64,000 bases of DNA from an uncultured Prevotella sp. (GCA_900771975.1 CAAGPV010000012.1:134733-198732); one strand, 5' to 3'; numbered from the stretch's first letter, positions 52,003 to 61,621 are shown. Notes: generated from the letters alone by a model not told the origin. Numbers and translations are program-made.

Positions 52003-54120
52003 ATGTTTAGAAACCTAATGACAACCCTTGCTTGCGCCGTTGCTTTTGGAACGGCGTGTGCACAAAGCCCGTCTACGCCAACAACGCAGATGGAAATGCT
52101 CACAAGAGGTGTGGTGGCAGTCCCTAATGGAAGTGGCAATTTCGTCAGTTGGCGCCTCTTGGGGACAGACAATCCTCAGACAACAACCTTCAATCTCTAT
52201 CGTGACGGCTCGTTGATTGCGCAGCACTTGAAGGGAGGAACCTGTTTTGAAGATGCAGAAGGAACGGCTACAAGCCGTTATCGCGTAGAGACTTTGGAAG
52301 ATAATCAGGTGACAGAAACCTCGGCAGAAATCACACCTTGGTCAGCTCCTTACCTGCAACTGCATTTACAAAAACCCGACCCATCGGTTACAAACAACGA
52401 CAGTAAGTACACACCCAACGACTGTTCGGCTGCCGATGTGGACGGAGACGGAGAATATGAGCTTATTGTGAAGTGGGATCCGTGTGGTTCTATGCCTTCA
52501 CAAGACAACAGTAAATCTGGTAAAACGGGCAATGTCATATTGGATTGCTATAAGATTTCAACTGGAAACAGGCTTTGGAGTATCAATCTCGGACCGAACA
52601 TTCGTGCCGGTGCACACTATACACAGTTCTTGGCATACGACTTTGACGGAGACGGAAAGGCCGAAATAGTTTGCAAGACCGCCCCATGGTCGAAGGACGG
52701 CCAGGGCCATTTCGTTTCGGCTGCAGCCGATGATGCTACCATTAAGGCAGTCAACAATAGCAAGTCTTACCGCAACAGCAAAGGATATGTTCTGGACGGT
52801 CCTGAATTTTTGACCATTTTCAATGGTGAAACAGGTGCAGCCATCCACACCATCTACTATAATCCAAACCGTGGAGGAACGGTAGGAGGTAGCGTATCGG
52901 GCTCCAACAAGTCTTTTTGGGGCGACAACTATGGTGGCAGATGCGACCGCTTTCTGGCTACAGTTGCCTATTTGGGTGGAGCCAATGCTCGTCCGTCTGC
53001 TGTAATGGTGCGTGGCTACTATACGAGATGTTATGTTTGGGCCGTTGACTTCGATGGACAAAAGCTCAGTACCCGTTGGTTGCACGCTTCGGTCAGCAAG
53101 AACAAAGTGGAAGTGACGGATGCTAATGGCAATAAAACTTCCCGCAATTACACCACCAACACCGGCAATCTTTCTGCAGGTAGTTGTACCGCATATGGCA
53201 ACGGCAACCATAACCTGTCTTGTGCAGATGTAGATGGCGACGGGAAAGACGAGATAATCATGGGCTCAAGTGCCATCGATGATGACGGCCAGTTGCTCTA
53301 TGCCACCGGAATGGGTCATGGGGACGCAATGCATTTGGGCGACCTCGACCCTGGCAGGCCTGGTTTGGAAGTGTTTGAAGTGCACGAAGAGAAAACGCCA
53401 GGCTACGGATGGGATTTGCATGATGCTGCAACGGGCGAGATACTCTACTCTGCCAGTGGCGCAAGCGACAACGGACGTGGACTTGCTGCCGACATAGTGG
53501 CTTCTAACGAGGGCTATGAGTTTTGGTCAAGCAACGACCGTGAACTCCGCAGTGCCATCACCGGTGATGTAGTGAGCACCAAACACGTCAGTGTGAACTT
53601 CCGCATCTATTGGGACGGCGACTTGCAGGACGAGTTGCTTGACGGCACATCGGTGAGCAAGTTCCGTGATAATTCACTGACATCGTTGGTGGATTTCGCT
53701 TCAACAGGCAAGACCCAATCGTGCAATTCCACGAAGAAAACCCCATGCTTGGTGGCCGATTTGTTTGGAGACTGGCGTGAAGAGTATGTAGGATGGAGCG
53801 GTACGGACAGTTGCACGCTCAACATCTTCACCACAACCCTACCAACCGACTACCGCATTCCCACACTGATGCACGACCATACCTACCGTATGGCAATAAC
53901 ATGGCAGCAAAGTGCCTATAACCAACCGCCCCACTTGGGCTACTATTTGCCTTATTATGCAGCGTCGTTCACCCCTGATGCTATTCGTGAGGCAACGGTT
54001 CAGCCTGTTGGCGCGTCTTCCTCTTATTTCGATTTGGCAGGGCGCAATGTGGGAACCGACTGGAATAGGTTGGCTTCGGGAGTGTATATAATAAAAGGAA
54101 AGAAATACGTTAAACGGTAA
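52003..54120 (+). CDS. Secreted rhamnogalacturonan lyase, PL11 family
   Basis: The 705-residue protein has a signal peptide (1-20, ending FGTACAQ), an N-terminal beta-sandwich (about 30-115), and an eight-bladed beta-propeller with repeated calcium-binding DVDGDGEYE, DFDGDGKAE and DVDGDGKDE motifs. The tail ends YFDLAGRNV...GVYIIKGKKYVKR. This is the YesW/YesX-type PL11 layout, which cleaves the rhamnogalacturonan I backbone by beta-elimination. The tail suggests type IX export. It starts 41 bases after the helicase gene, and I see no separate promoter. Confidence 0.92.
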   Translation: MFRNLMTTLACAVAFGTACAQSPSTPTTQMEMLTRGVVAVPNGSGNFVSWRLLGTDNPQTTTFNLYRDGSLIAQHLKGGTCFEDAEGTATSRYRVETLEDNQVTETSAEITPWSAPYLQLHLQKPDPSVTNNDSKYTPNDCSAADVDGDGEYELIVKWDPCGSMPSQDNSKSGKTGNVILDCYKISTGNRLWSINLGPNIRAGAHYTQFLAYDFDGDGKAEIVCKTAPWSKDGQGHFVSAAADDATIKAVNNSKSYRNSKGYVLDGPEFLTIFNGETGAAIHTIYYNPNRGGTVGGSVSGSNKSFWGDNYGGRCDRFLATVAYLGGANARPSAVMVRGYYTRCYVWAVDFDGQKLSTRWLHASVSKNKVEVTDANGNKTSRNYTTNTGNLSAGSCTAYGNGNHNLSCADVDGDGKDEIIMGSSAIDDDGQLLYATGMGHGDAMHLGDLDPGRPGLEVFEVHEEKTPGYGWDLHDAATGEILYSASGASDNGRGLAADIVASNEGYEFWSSNDRELRSAITGDVVSTKHVSVNFRIYWDGDLQDELLDGTSVSKFRDNSLTSLVDFASTGKTQSCNSTKKTPCLVADLFGDWREEYVGWSGTDSCTLNIFTTTLPTDYRIPTLMHDHTYRMAITWQQSAYNQPPHLGYYLPYYAASFTPDAIREATVQPVGASSSYFDLAGRNVGTDWNRLASGVYIIKGKKYVKR

Positions 54121-54125
54121 AAAAT

Positions 54126-54151
54126 AGCCCCTCCTGTCATGGGAAGGGGCT
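54126..54151 (+). terminator. Hairpin after PL11 (weak terminator)
   Basis: AGCCCCT pairs with AGGGGCT (54126-54151) with a short internal mismatch. It is followed only by CTTAGG, so termination is likely partial. Confidence 0.45.
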
Positions 54152-54161
54152 CTTAGGCAAT

Positions 54162-55394
54162 ATGGTACTCAACTACATCTGGATAGCATTCTTTGTTGTT
54201 GCCTTTGTGGTAGCATTGTTTAGACTCATCTTTTTGGGCGATACCGAGGTGTTCCCTGCAATGATGAACTCCACTTTCGACCAGTCGAAGTCGGCTTTCG
54301 AGATTTCTATTGGCTTGACAGGTATGCTTGCTTTGTGGTTGGGTGTGATGAAAGTAGGCGAAAAGGCTGGTCTCGTCAACGTGCTGGCCCGTTTGCTCTC
54401 GCCGGTGTTCGGTCGTTTGTTTCCAGACATCCCCAAAGGGCATCCAGCAACCGGCTCCATCTTTATGAATATAGCCGCCAATATGCTCGGGTTGGACAAT
54501 GCCGCCACCCCATTGGGCTTGAAAGCCATGGAGCAACTCCAAACTTTAAATTCCAAAAAAGACACAGCCACCAATCCAATGATAATGTTTCTGGTGCTGA
54601 ACACCAGCGGACTGACGCTCATACCCGTCTCGATACTTTCTTATAGGGCGCAACAGGGAGCTGCCCAACCCACCGACGTCTTCATTCCTATACTGCTTGC
54701 CACCTCAGTGGCTACTCTTGCAGGTATCGTTATCACCTCGTTATATCAGAAAATCAATCTGTTCAACCGTACGCTGCTGCTAACTCTTGGAGGCTTTTGC
54801 CTGTTTTTGTCGGCAGTGGTGTGGGGATTTAGCCTGCTCGACCCCAAGCAAGTAGGAACGGTCAGCACTTCTGTAGCGGCGGTTGTGCTGATGACCATCA
54901 TCACAGGCTTTATCCTTGCCGGTTGGCGTAAGAAAATCAACGTGTATGATGCGTTCATCGAAGGAGCCAAAGAGGGCTTTTCAACGGCTGTTCGCATCAT
55001 TCCCTACCTTGTGGCGTTTCTTGTTGCCATTGGCATCTTTCGTGCTTCGGGCACAATGGATGCGGTCTTGGATGGGGTGAAGTGGTGTGTGTCATCGCTG
55101 GGCTTCAATGCCTCGTTTGTTGACGCTTTGCCAACGGCACTGATGAAACCCCTTTCGGGCAGTGGAGCACGGGGCATGATGCTGGACACGATGAAGCAGT
55201 TTGGTGCTGATTCGTTTGCCGGTAGGCTGAGTTGCCTCTTTCAAGGCTCTACCGACACTACCTTTTATATACTTGCTGTCTACTTTGGCAGCATTGGGGT
55301 GAGATTTACGCGCCATGCCGTAGTGTGTGGCCTGCTTGCCGACTTGGCTGGCGTTGTTGCAGCGATAGCCATCGGATATATGTTTTTCGGTTAA
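54162..55394 (+). CDS. Nucleoside-recognition (SpmA/SpmB fusion) membrane protein
   Basis: The 410-residue polytopic protein joins two Gate domains. The first half resembles SpmA (MMNSTFDQSKSAFEISIGLTG, GSIFMNIAANMLGLDNAATP). The second resembles SpmB (AFIEGAKEGFSTAVRIIPYLVAF, MKPLSGSGARGMML, GSTDTTFYILAVYFGSIG). In spore formers the two are separate. The fused form is common in Bacteroidetes, which do not sporulate, so a transport role is inferred; the substrate is unknown. The flippase follows after 7 bases. Confidence 0.88.
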   Translation: MVLNYIWIAFFVVAFVVALFRLIFLGDTEVFPAMMNSTFDQSKSAFEISIGLTGMLALWLGVMKVGEKAGLVNVLARLLSPVFGRLFPDIPKGHPATGSIFMNIAANMLGLDNAATPLGLKAMEQLQTLNSKKDTATNPMIMFLVLNTSGLTLIPVSILSYRAQQGAAQPTDVFIPILLATSVATLAGIVITSLYQKINLFNRTLLLTLGGFCLFLSAVVWGFSLLDPKQVGTVSTSVAAVVLMTIITGFILAGWRKKINVYDAFIEGAKEGFSTAVRIIPYLVAFLVAIGIFRASGTMDAVLDGVKWCVSSLGFNASFVDALPTALMKPLSGSGARGMMLDTMKQFGADSFAGRLSCLFQGSTDTTFYILAVYFGSIGVRFTRHAVVCGLLADLAGVVAAIAIGYMFFG

Positions 55395-55401
55395 TTAAAA
55401 A

Positions 55402-56850
55402 ATGGCAAATTTAAAGTCTTTAGCTAAGGATACTGCCATCTATGGCATGAGCAGTATCATCGGAAGGTTTCTCAACTATTTGTTAGTGCCCCTCTACACG
55501 GCACGCATTAGTGCAGCCAGTGGTGGCTATGGTGTCATCACCAATATGTATGCCTACACGGCATTGCTATTGGTTATACTGACTTACGGTATGGAAACCA
55601 CCTTTTTCCGTTATGCCAACAAAACAGATGAAGACCCAAAGAAGGTCTATTCCACCGTTCTTATCATGGTGGCAACGACCTCATTGGTGTTTGTGGCACT
55701 GGTGTTTGCATTCTTGCAACCATTGTCTAATTTCATGGGCTACGCCAACCATCCTTCGTATGTGTGGGTGATGTTTGTGACGGTGGCGATTGATGCATTC
55801 CAGTGCATTCCCTTTGCCTACCTGCGTTACAAGAAACGCCCCATCAAGTTTGCTGCTTTGAAGCTATTGTTTATAGTGCTTAACATTACTATGAACCTTG
55901 TCTACTATCTGTTTATGAAGGGAACAGAGGTGGGATATGCCTTTTACATCAATCTGGTATGCACAGGTTCTATCACGTTTTGTTTCTGGAAAGAACTTAA
56001 AGGCTTTGCGGGTGGTTTTGACAAAGCCCTGATGAAACGTATGCTTGTCTACTCTTGGCCGATATTGGTGCTGGGCATCGCCGGCATCCTTAACCAAACT
56101 GCCGACAAGATACTTTTTCCTTATGTCTATAAAGGGGCCGATGCACACGCCCAGTTGGGCATTTATGGTGCTGCCTCAAAGGTAGCTATGATTATGGCCA
56201 TGATAACCCAAGCCTTCCGTTATGCCTATGAGCCCTTTGTCTTCGGCAAGGCTAAAGACAAGGACAACCGTTCCACCTATGCTTCTGCCATGAAGTATTT
56301 TGTGGTGTTTACGCTTTTGGCTTTCCTCTGTGTGGTGGGCTATATGGATGTTCTGCGGCATATCATAGGCCATGATTACTGGCCAGGTTTGAAGGTCGTG
56401 CCCATTGTGATGGCAGCGGAAATAATGATGGGTGTCTACTTCAACCTTTCGTTTTGGTATAAGCTGATAGACAAGACCATTTGGGGAGCTTATTTCAGTG
56501 GCGTGGGATGTGCCGTACTCATTGCCATCAACGTTATCTTTGTGCCGCGGTTTGGCTATATGGCCTGCGCTTGGGCTGGTTTTGCCGGTTATGGCACCGC
56601 CATGGTGTTGAGCTATGTGGTGGGCCAGAAGAAATATCCCATCAACTATCCAGTAAAGAGCATCTTGTTGTATGTGCTATTGGGGGCTATCCTTTTTGTG
56701 GCCATGACGTTTGCCAACCGTTGCCTCGGCACGGCTATGGCGTTGTCGGTCAATACTTTACTTATAGCCGTGTATGTGGCCTATCTTGTCAAACGCGATT
56801 TCCCGCTCAGCAGTCTTCCTGTTGTAGGCAAGCATTTCCGAAAAAAATAG
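55402..56850 (+). CDS. Polysaccharide flippase (Wzx/MATE-like)
   Basis: The 482-residue protein has about 12-14 membrane segments and the polysaccharide-synthesis flippase pattern (LAKDTAIYGMSSIIGRFLNYLLVPLYTARIS, YGVITNMYAYTALLLVILTYGMETTFFRY). It would move lipid-linked sugar units across the inner membrane. No glycosyltransferase cluster is nearby, so it may serve a conserved housekeeping glycan rather than a capsule locus. Confidence 0.85.
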   Translation: MANLKSLAKDTAIYGMSSIIGRFLNYLLVPLYTARISAASGGYGVITNMYAYTALLLVILTYGMETTFFRYANKTDEDPKKVYSTVLIMVATTSLVFVALVFAFLQPLSNFMGYANHPSYVWVMFVTVAIDAFQCIPFAYLRYKKRPIKFAALKLLFIVLNITMNLVYYLFMKGTEVGYAFYINLVCTGSITFCFWKELKGFAGGFDKALMKRMLVYSWPILVLGIAGILNQTADKILFPYVYKGADAHAQLGIYGAASKVAMIMAMITQAFRYAYEPFVFGKAKDKDNRSTYASAMKYFVVFTLLAFLCVVGYMDVLRHIIGHDYWPGLKVVPIVMAAEIMMGVYFNLSFWYKLIDKTIWGAYFSGVGCAVLIAINVIFVPRFGYMACAWAGFAGYGTAMVLSYVVGQKKYPINYPVKSILLYVLLGAILFVAMTFANRCLGTAMALSVNTLLIAVYVAYLVKRDFPLSSLPVVGKHFRKK

Positions 56851-56873
56851 AATATTATCAAATTTATAATTCA

Positions 56874-58991
56874 ATGAAAAAAACTCTTTTACTTGCAGCC
56901 GGCTTGTTTGCTTTGACTTCAGCAAATGCCGATGAAGGTATGTGGACGCTTTACAATCTACCTGATCCTGTCTATGAACAGATGGTGGCAGAAGGCTTCC
57001 AGTTGCCTTGCGATGAACTTTATTCAAGTGATAACTCCTTGAAGAACTGCGTCGTCAACTTTAGTGGCTATTGCTCTGGGGTGGTAGTGTCTCCAGACGG
57101 CCTTGTGTTTACCAACCACCATTGCGGTTTTTCGGCCATCAACTCCCATTCTACGGTTGATCATGACTACATGCTAAACGGCTTTTATGCTAAGAGCTAC
57201 GAAGAGGAGTTGCCCAACGAAAACATGTTTGTGTCGTTCATGAAAGAACAACGTGACATCACCAAGCGTGTTGCTCCTTTGCTTGAGGGAAAAAGCGTGT
57301 TGGAACAGGCGGACATTTTAGACTCACTGACCAATCATCTGACCGACTCTATCAAGCAGATAGACAGCACGCTGCATATTGACGTAGATCCTTTCTATGA
57401 GGGAAACAAGTATTATGCCACCACCTATCAGGACTTCCGTGACTTGCGACTGGTCTTCACTGTGCCTAAGTCGATGGGAAAATTCGGAGGAGAAACCGAT
57501 AACTGGATGTGGCCCCGCCAAACCTGTGACTTCTCGGTGTTCCGCATTTATGCCGACCCTAAGACCAACGGACCTGCCGACTATTCGAAAGACAACGTGC
57601 CGTATCATCCGAAGAGCTGGGCACAGGTTTCGCTGCAAGGTTACAAGGACGGCGATTTCTCGATGACAGTGGGCTATCCCGGCTCCACCAGCCGTTATCT
57701 CTCGTCTTATGGCATTACCGAGATGCGCAATGCGGAGAATGCTCCTCGTGTGCTTGTTCGTGGCGTAAAGCAAGCTATTATGGAGCGTTACATGAATGCA
57801 GACGAGAAAACCCGCATCAATTACGAAGACGCTTATGTAGGCTCGGCCAACTATTGGAAGAATGCAATGGGTATGAACAAATGTATCGATTCTATCGGCA
57901 TTGTTGAGCAGAAAGAAGCCTATGAAAAAAAGATTGCCGCATGGCAAGATACCACTACGTGTGGAATTGAGAAGGTGGACTTTGCCCGCTTGAAGGACTT
58001 GTACGCCCGTCGTTTTGACTCTTATCGCACGCTCAACTATTGGAATGAATGTTTCCGTCGCAATACACAGATGTTTACGCGTGCCATTTCGGTTGCTCAG
58101 GGGTCGGCTGTGGTCAATCCAGATGCACCTGAAGAGGAACAATACATCGCTTTTGAAGACAACGCTGACACTTGGAACTACGATCTTGACAAGGAACAAA
58201 CTGCTGCCATGCTGAAGACTTTTGCCCAACAGGTGCCTATAGCTATGGAAGGAGATGTTTTCAAAACTATCCAAAAGAAGTTTAAGGGCGACTATAACAA
58301 GTATGTAGATTGGCTCTACAAGAAGTCAAAACTCATGCAGCCAGGCGTGAAATTATCAGTAGGCAATGGAAAAAAATTGATAAAAGACCCCGGAGTGGCT
58401 CTTGGCGTGGACCTTTTCTCTGTCTATTTGGCTGCTGTGTTTGACTATTTGCCTCTTACAGATAGCATCCAAGCAGAGGAAAAAGCCCTTTGTGCAGCCA
58501 AGCTACGTATGGAGGAAGACTTGCCACACTATTCGGATGCCAACTTCACCATGCGCTTGAGTTATGGCCAAGTGGGCGGCTATCTGCTTGGAGGCGTCAA
58601 TTCGGGCTACTACACACCGGCGTCTTCCATTCTTGCCAAGATGGACAAAGGGGATAAGAATGCTGATTATGCAGTACAACCGGAGATGCGTGAGTTGCTC
58701 TCACGTTCCGACTTCGGCCGTTATGCTGACAAGACCAACAAGACCTTACAACTTTGTTTCCTGACCAACAATGACATCACTGGTGGTAATAGCGGCTCTC
58801 CTATGTTTGACGGTAAGGGTCGTCTCATTGGCTTGGCCTTTGACGGCAACTGGGATAGCTTGTCAAGCGACATCAACTTTGATGCGCGTTTGGCACGTTG
58901 CATTGGCGTGGACATACGTTATGTGCTCTATATGATGGACCAATGGGGTCATGCTGACCGTCTGCTGAAAGAGATTAATCCAGTGGAATAA
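56874..58991 (+). CDS. Dipeptidyl-peptidase, S46 family (DPP7/DPP11 type)
   Basis: The 705-residue periplasmic exopeptidase has a signal peptide (1-17, ending TSANA). The catalytic His is in TNHHCGFSAIN, and the Ser in ITGGNSGSPMFDGKG near residue 640. The conserved ETDNWMWPRQTCDFSVFR is also seen. It removes dipeptides from peptide N termini for amino-acid use. Twenty-five residues after the catalytic Ser is a serine, in the place where DPP7 has Gly; Ser or Arg there is associated with the acidic-residue-specific DPP11. The start at 56874 is chosen because of its signal peptide; a longer frame runs back through the flippase gene. Confidence 0.93.
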   Translation: MKKTLLLAAGLFALTSANADEGMWTLYNLPDPVYEQMVAEGFQLPCDELYSSDNSLKNCVVNFSGYCSGVVVSPDGLVFTNHHCGFSAINSHSTVDHDYMLNGFYAKSYEEELPNENMFVSFMKEQRDITKRVAPLLEGKSVLEQADILDSLTNHLTDSIKQIDSTLHIDVDPFYEGNKYYATTYQDFRDLRLVFTVPKSMGKFGGETDNWMWPRQTCDFSVFRIYADPKTNGPADYSKDNVPYHPKSWAQVSLQGYKDGDFSMTVGYPGSTSRYLSSYGITEMRNAENAPRVLVRGVKQAIMERYMNADEKTRINYEDAYVGSANYWKNAMGMNKCIDSIGIVEQKEAYEKKIAAWQDTTTCGIEKVDFARLKDLYARRFDSYRTLNYWNECFRRNTQMFTRAISVAQGSAVVNPDAPEEEQYIAFEDNADTWNYDLDKEQTAAMLKTFAQQVPIAMEGDVFKTIQKKFKGDYNKYVDWLYKKSKLMQPGVKLSVGNGKKLIKDPGVALGVDLFSVYLAAVFDYLPLTDSIQAEEKALCAAKLRMEEDLPHYSDANFTMRLSYGQVGGYLLGGVNSGYYTPASSILAKMDKGDKNADYAVQPEMRELLSRSDFGRYADKTNKTLQLCFLTNNDITGGNSGSPMFDGKGRLIGLAFDGNWDSLSSDINFDARLARCIGVDIRYVLYMMDQWGHADRLLKEINPVE

Positions 58992-59039
58992 GTAAAAATA
59001 TTTCGCAATGTGTAAGTGGTTTGTTTTCAACTACTTACA

Positions 59040-59133
59040 TTTTGCGGTGTAAAACCGGCCTTTTTAGGCGCTAAAACCCTACGTTTTACGAGCTAAAACG
59101 TAGGGTTTTACGTTGTAATATACAAGGTATTGG
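59040..59133. repeat. 22-bp-unit dispersed repeat, copy D (4 units)
   Basis: Units start at 59040, 59062, 59084 and 59106, followed by TATTGG. A perfect 16-bp stem (59073-59088 with 59094-59109, loop CGAGC) arises because the linkers CCCTACG and CGTAGGG are complementary. It lies between the 3' ends of the S46 peptidase and the kinase gene. Confidence 0.88.
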
Positions 59134-59139
59134 AAAACG

Positions 59140-61617
59140 TCAGATTTCCTGAAGCAATTTAACAAGGCTTTTCTCTACTTTTTGACAGCAGGATTTTACT
59201 TGTTGGTCAGTAAGTCTTTCAATGTGTTCAGGAGACAAAAGCACGAGTTCTTCATGACAGTCCGTGTCTGTCATTGTCAAAACAGGTAATAGCTTGTGGG
59301 CTATATGGGCGATGAGCGTGCGGTCGGGCGTGGTTGCGCAGGCACGTCGCAGATGGGCAAGGTGGGTTGTGAGTTCTGTGTGTATGTTGTTTAGAATTTC
59401 CCGTTCGGCTTCTTTGTCACCTTCTGCAAATGCCAGTAGCGACGCAAATTGTGTGTGTTGGCAAGACGGCTCGTCGTGGGAGGATTGCGGCGGGCACAGA
59501 AGGCCACAGTTGACTGTAAACAACTTGTAAAGCGATTCCTTGGAGAAGGGCTTGTAGAGCACGGCTTCAAAGCCTGCTTTCAGCAAATCGGGCTCTATGC
59601 TGCGGTCGTGGGCAGTCATGGCAATGGTGTGGATGCCGTTATGGGGAATGGCGTGTAGCAAGTCTATGCCGTTTGTTTCAGGCATCTCTATGTCCATGAT
59701 GAGGTAGTCGGGGGTGGTGGTGTGCAAGAAATGTTGCAGCTGGCTGACGTGTTGGCAAGTGGTGACGTGGAATAGAGGTTGTGCTGAACGGCGGAGAAGT
59801 TCAGCGAGCAGTTGCAGTTGTAGCGGGTCGTCGTCGATGATGGCAACAGACAACTCAGTACGGAAACGTTCTCTTGTTGCTTCTTCCGTTGTTTCCACAG
59901 CCGTGACAGTTTCAGCCGGTGAAGTTGTTAAGGCGGAAGCGTCAGTACACAACTCTACAGGGATGGCCACTTCAAACGTGCTGCCTTTTCCTTTTGTAGA
60001 GTGAACAACGACGGTTCCTTTCAGTAGACCGACAAGTTCGCGTGTGATGCTTAAACCTAATCCGACGCCTTCTGTACCTTGTGCGTTGGCCAGCCTGGTG
60101 AAAGCTCCAAACACACGTTGGCACTCGCTTGGCGACATGCCTTCCCCCGTGTCGCTCACGCTGATGTACAGCCGCTGATGTTGCAAAGAGGCGGTTACGG
60201 CGACTTGCCCTTTCGAGGTGTACTTGATGGCATTGCTGACCAGGTTGTCCAGTACCTGACGCAACCGGAAGGCATCGGCGCGGCACATGACTTTGCCGAC
60301 CCCTTCTGTATGGCTTTCTATTTGTAGTCCCTTGGCTACGGCTTGAGGGCGCATGGAGGTGACACAGGTATCAATCAACGAACCCGGGGAGAAACTAACG
60401 GGGCGTAGTTCTATCTTTTTTTCTTCCAACTGGTGATAGTCGAGAAGGGCACTTACCAATTGCAGAAGATGTTTGGCCGACTGACCAATGTTGTTCAGGT
60501 AGGAAAGTCCCTTCTCTGTATCCACTTGTCCCTTGAGTAAATCTATAAATCCCGAGATGGAAGCGGCTGGGGCTTTGATGTCGTGGGTGATGGTGAGCAA
60601 GAGACGTTCGCGTTGTTGCATGATGCGACTGGTTTCGGCTTGGGCTTGTTCGAGTGATTCGCGGTAACGACGTTCCCGCCGATTGTCCTCCCAGGCGTAA
60701 AGCAGGAAGACGAGTGCGATGATAGTGGCCACCACCCCTAACAGGACCACCTTGTAAAGGATGCTGCTTCGTGCCTGCATGTCGTGTTGCAGTGCTGCGT
60801 TCAGCGACAGACGTTCTCCTTGCCGTATGTCATCGAGCAACTGGTCGGTGCGTTGGGCAATCTTTATAACAACGAGTTGTAGTTGCTGCAAGCGTTGAGA
60901 CAACCTGTTTTCCCTGTTTTTGTTGGCTTGTTGGTTGGCATGGTTTATCTGCTGAAGAACATGTGCTACGGTATCACCCACATTGAAAGCCTGTTTTACG
61001 GTGTCTATGTCGGTTTTCGGGTGAGTTACGGTGATGTTTACCGTGTCGGTGTGCTCTTTGTGGAAAGCATCGGCAAGGCGATGAAAGAACCCCCGTCGGG
61101 TCTTTACTACTTCTACGGTGCGCTCTTTGGCTTCGTGCGTTTGGGTGGTCTGCTGATGTACCACCACCGAGTCTTGTCCGCTCTGCAGCCGTTTCACTTT
61201 CTGGCGTAAGGCGGTGTCGTGGTGCTCGTCTGCCAAGACCTTCATAACAGCAATGAGGTTTTTGCGCCGTTGCCCGAGCAAGTCGATGAGTGTGTCCATG
61301 CGTGCCCGTTGAAGCGAATCGGTTTCGAGGTCTTGTAGTTGGCGGGTAAGGTTTTGGGCGTTGTTCAGTGATTTGTTGAAAGCGGTCCAGTTGTCTGTTA
61401 CTCCGATGTTGACCGAACGTTCGCTGTTGTTGGTCTCCATAAGGCTATGCACCAAGCTGTCGGCAACACACCGTTTTTGTACATATTCGCGCGAGGCTTG
61501 TTGTACGGCAAGAAGCGAATGGGTGTTGGTGTACACAAGCCATGTGGCAAGCGCAAGGACCACTATCACCAATCCATAGCCAATGGCAACTTTTACGGGA
61601 ATGCTGGTTTTTATCAT
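59140..61617 (-). CDS. Hybrid sensor histidine kinase with receiver and HPt-like domain
   Basis: The 825-residue membrane sensor has TM1 near 10-32, a periplasmic helical region to about 275 and TM2 near 285-310. The HisKA phosphoacceptor is in LTITHDIKAPAASISGF, and the HATPase has DNLVSNAIKY, DTGEGMS and GVGLGLSI. The receiver has LIMDIEMPETNG and the switch Thr/Lys in AMTAHD and YKPFS. A C-terminal helical HPt-like domain follows, with a candidate His in IAHIAHKLLPV. It is a multistep phosphorelay; the neighbouring sigma-54 activator is the likely end receiver (inference). A -7 box lies 4 bases before its ATG. Confidence 0.92.
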   Translation of the reverse strand: MIKTSIPVKVAIGYGLVIVVLALATWLVYTNTHSLLAVQQASREYVQKRCVADSLVHSLMETNNSERSVNIGVTDNWTAFNKSLNNAQNLTRQLQDLETDSLQRARMDTLIDLLGQRRKNLIAVMKVLADEHHDTALRQKVKRLQSGQDSVVVHQQTTQTHEAKERTVEVVKTRRGFFHRLADAFHKEHTDTVNITVTHPKTDIDTVKQAFNVGDTVAHVLQQINHANQQANKNRENRLSQRLQQLQLVVIKIAQRTDQLLDDIRQGERLSLNAALQHDMQARSSILYKVVLLGVVATIIALVFLLYAWEDNRRERRYRESLEQAQAETSRIMQQRERLLLTITHDIKAPAASISGFIDLLKGQVDTEKGLSYLNNIGQSAKHLLQLVSALLDYHQLEEKKIELRPVSFSPGSLIDTCVTSMRPQAVAKGLQIESHTEGVGKVMCRADAFRLRQVLDNLVSNAIKYTSKGQVAVTASLQHQRLYISVSDTGEGMSPSECQRVFGAFTRLANAQGTEGVGLGLSITRELVGLLKGTVVVHSTKGKGSTFEVAIPVELCTDASALTTSPAETVTAVETTEEATRERFRTELSVAIIDDDPLQLQLLAELLRRSAQPLFHVTTCQHVSQLQHFLHTTTPDYLIMDIEMPETNGIDLLHAIPHNGIHTIAMTAHDRSIEPDLLKAGFEAVLYKPFSKESLYKLFTVNCGLLCPPQSSHDEPSCQHTQFASLLAFAEGDKEAEREILNNIHTELTTHLAHLRRACATTPDRTLIAHIAHKLLPVLTMTDTDCHEELVLLSPEHIERLTDQQVKSCCQKVEKSLVKLLQEI

Positions 61618-61621
61618 GTTG

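Noticed and set aside
56481..56873. N-terminal extension of the S46 peptidase frame inside the flippase gene
   Set aside because: The signal peptide starts at 56874, and the upstream codons are an out-of-frame reading of the flippase gene.
57324..58274. 316-codon open frame opposite the S46 peptidase
   Set aside because: It is antisense to a complete peptidase gene, with no promoter and no recognisable motif.
58895..58915. Further sigma-54-like TTGGCAC sites inside genes (for example here and near 45045 and 28785)
   Set aside because: The second half TTGC is absent at the required five-base distance, and all lie within coding sequence.
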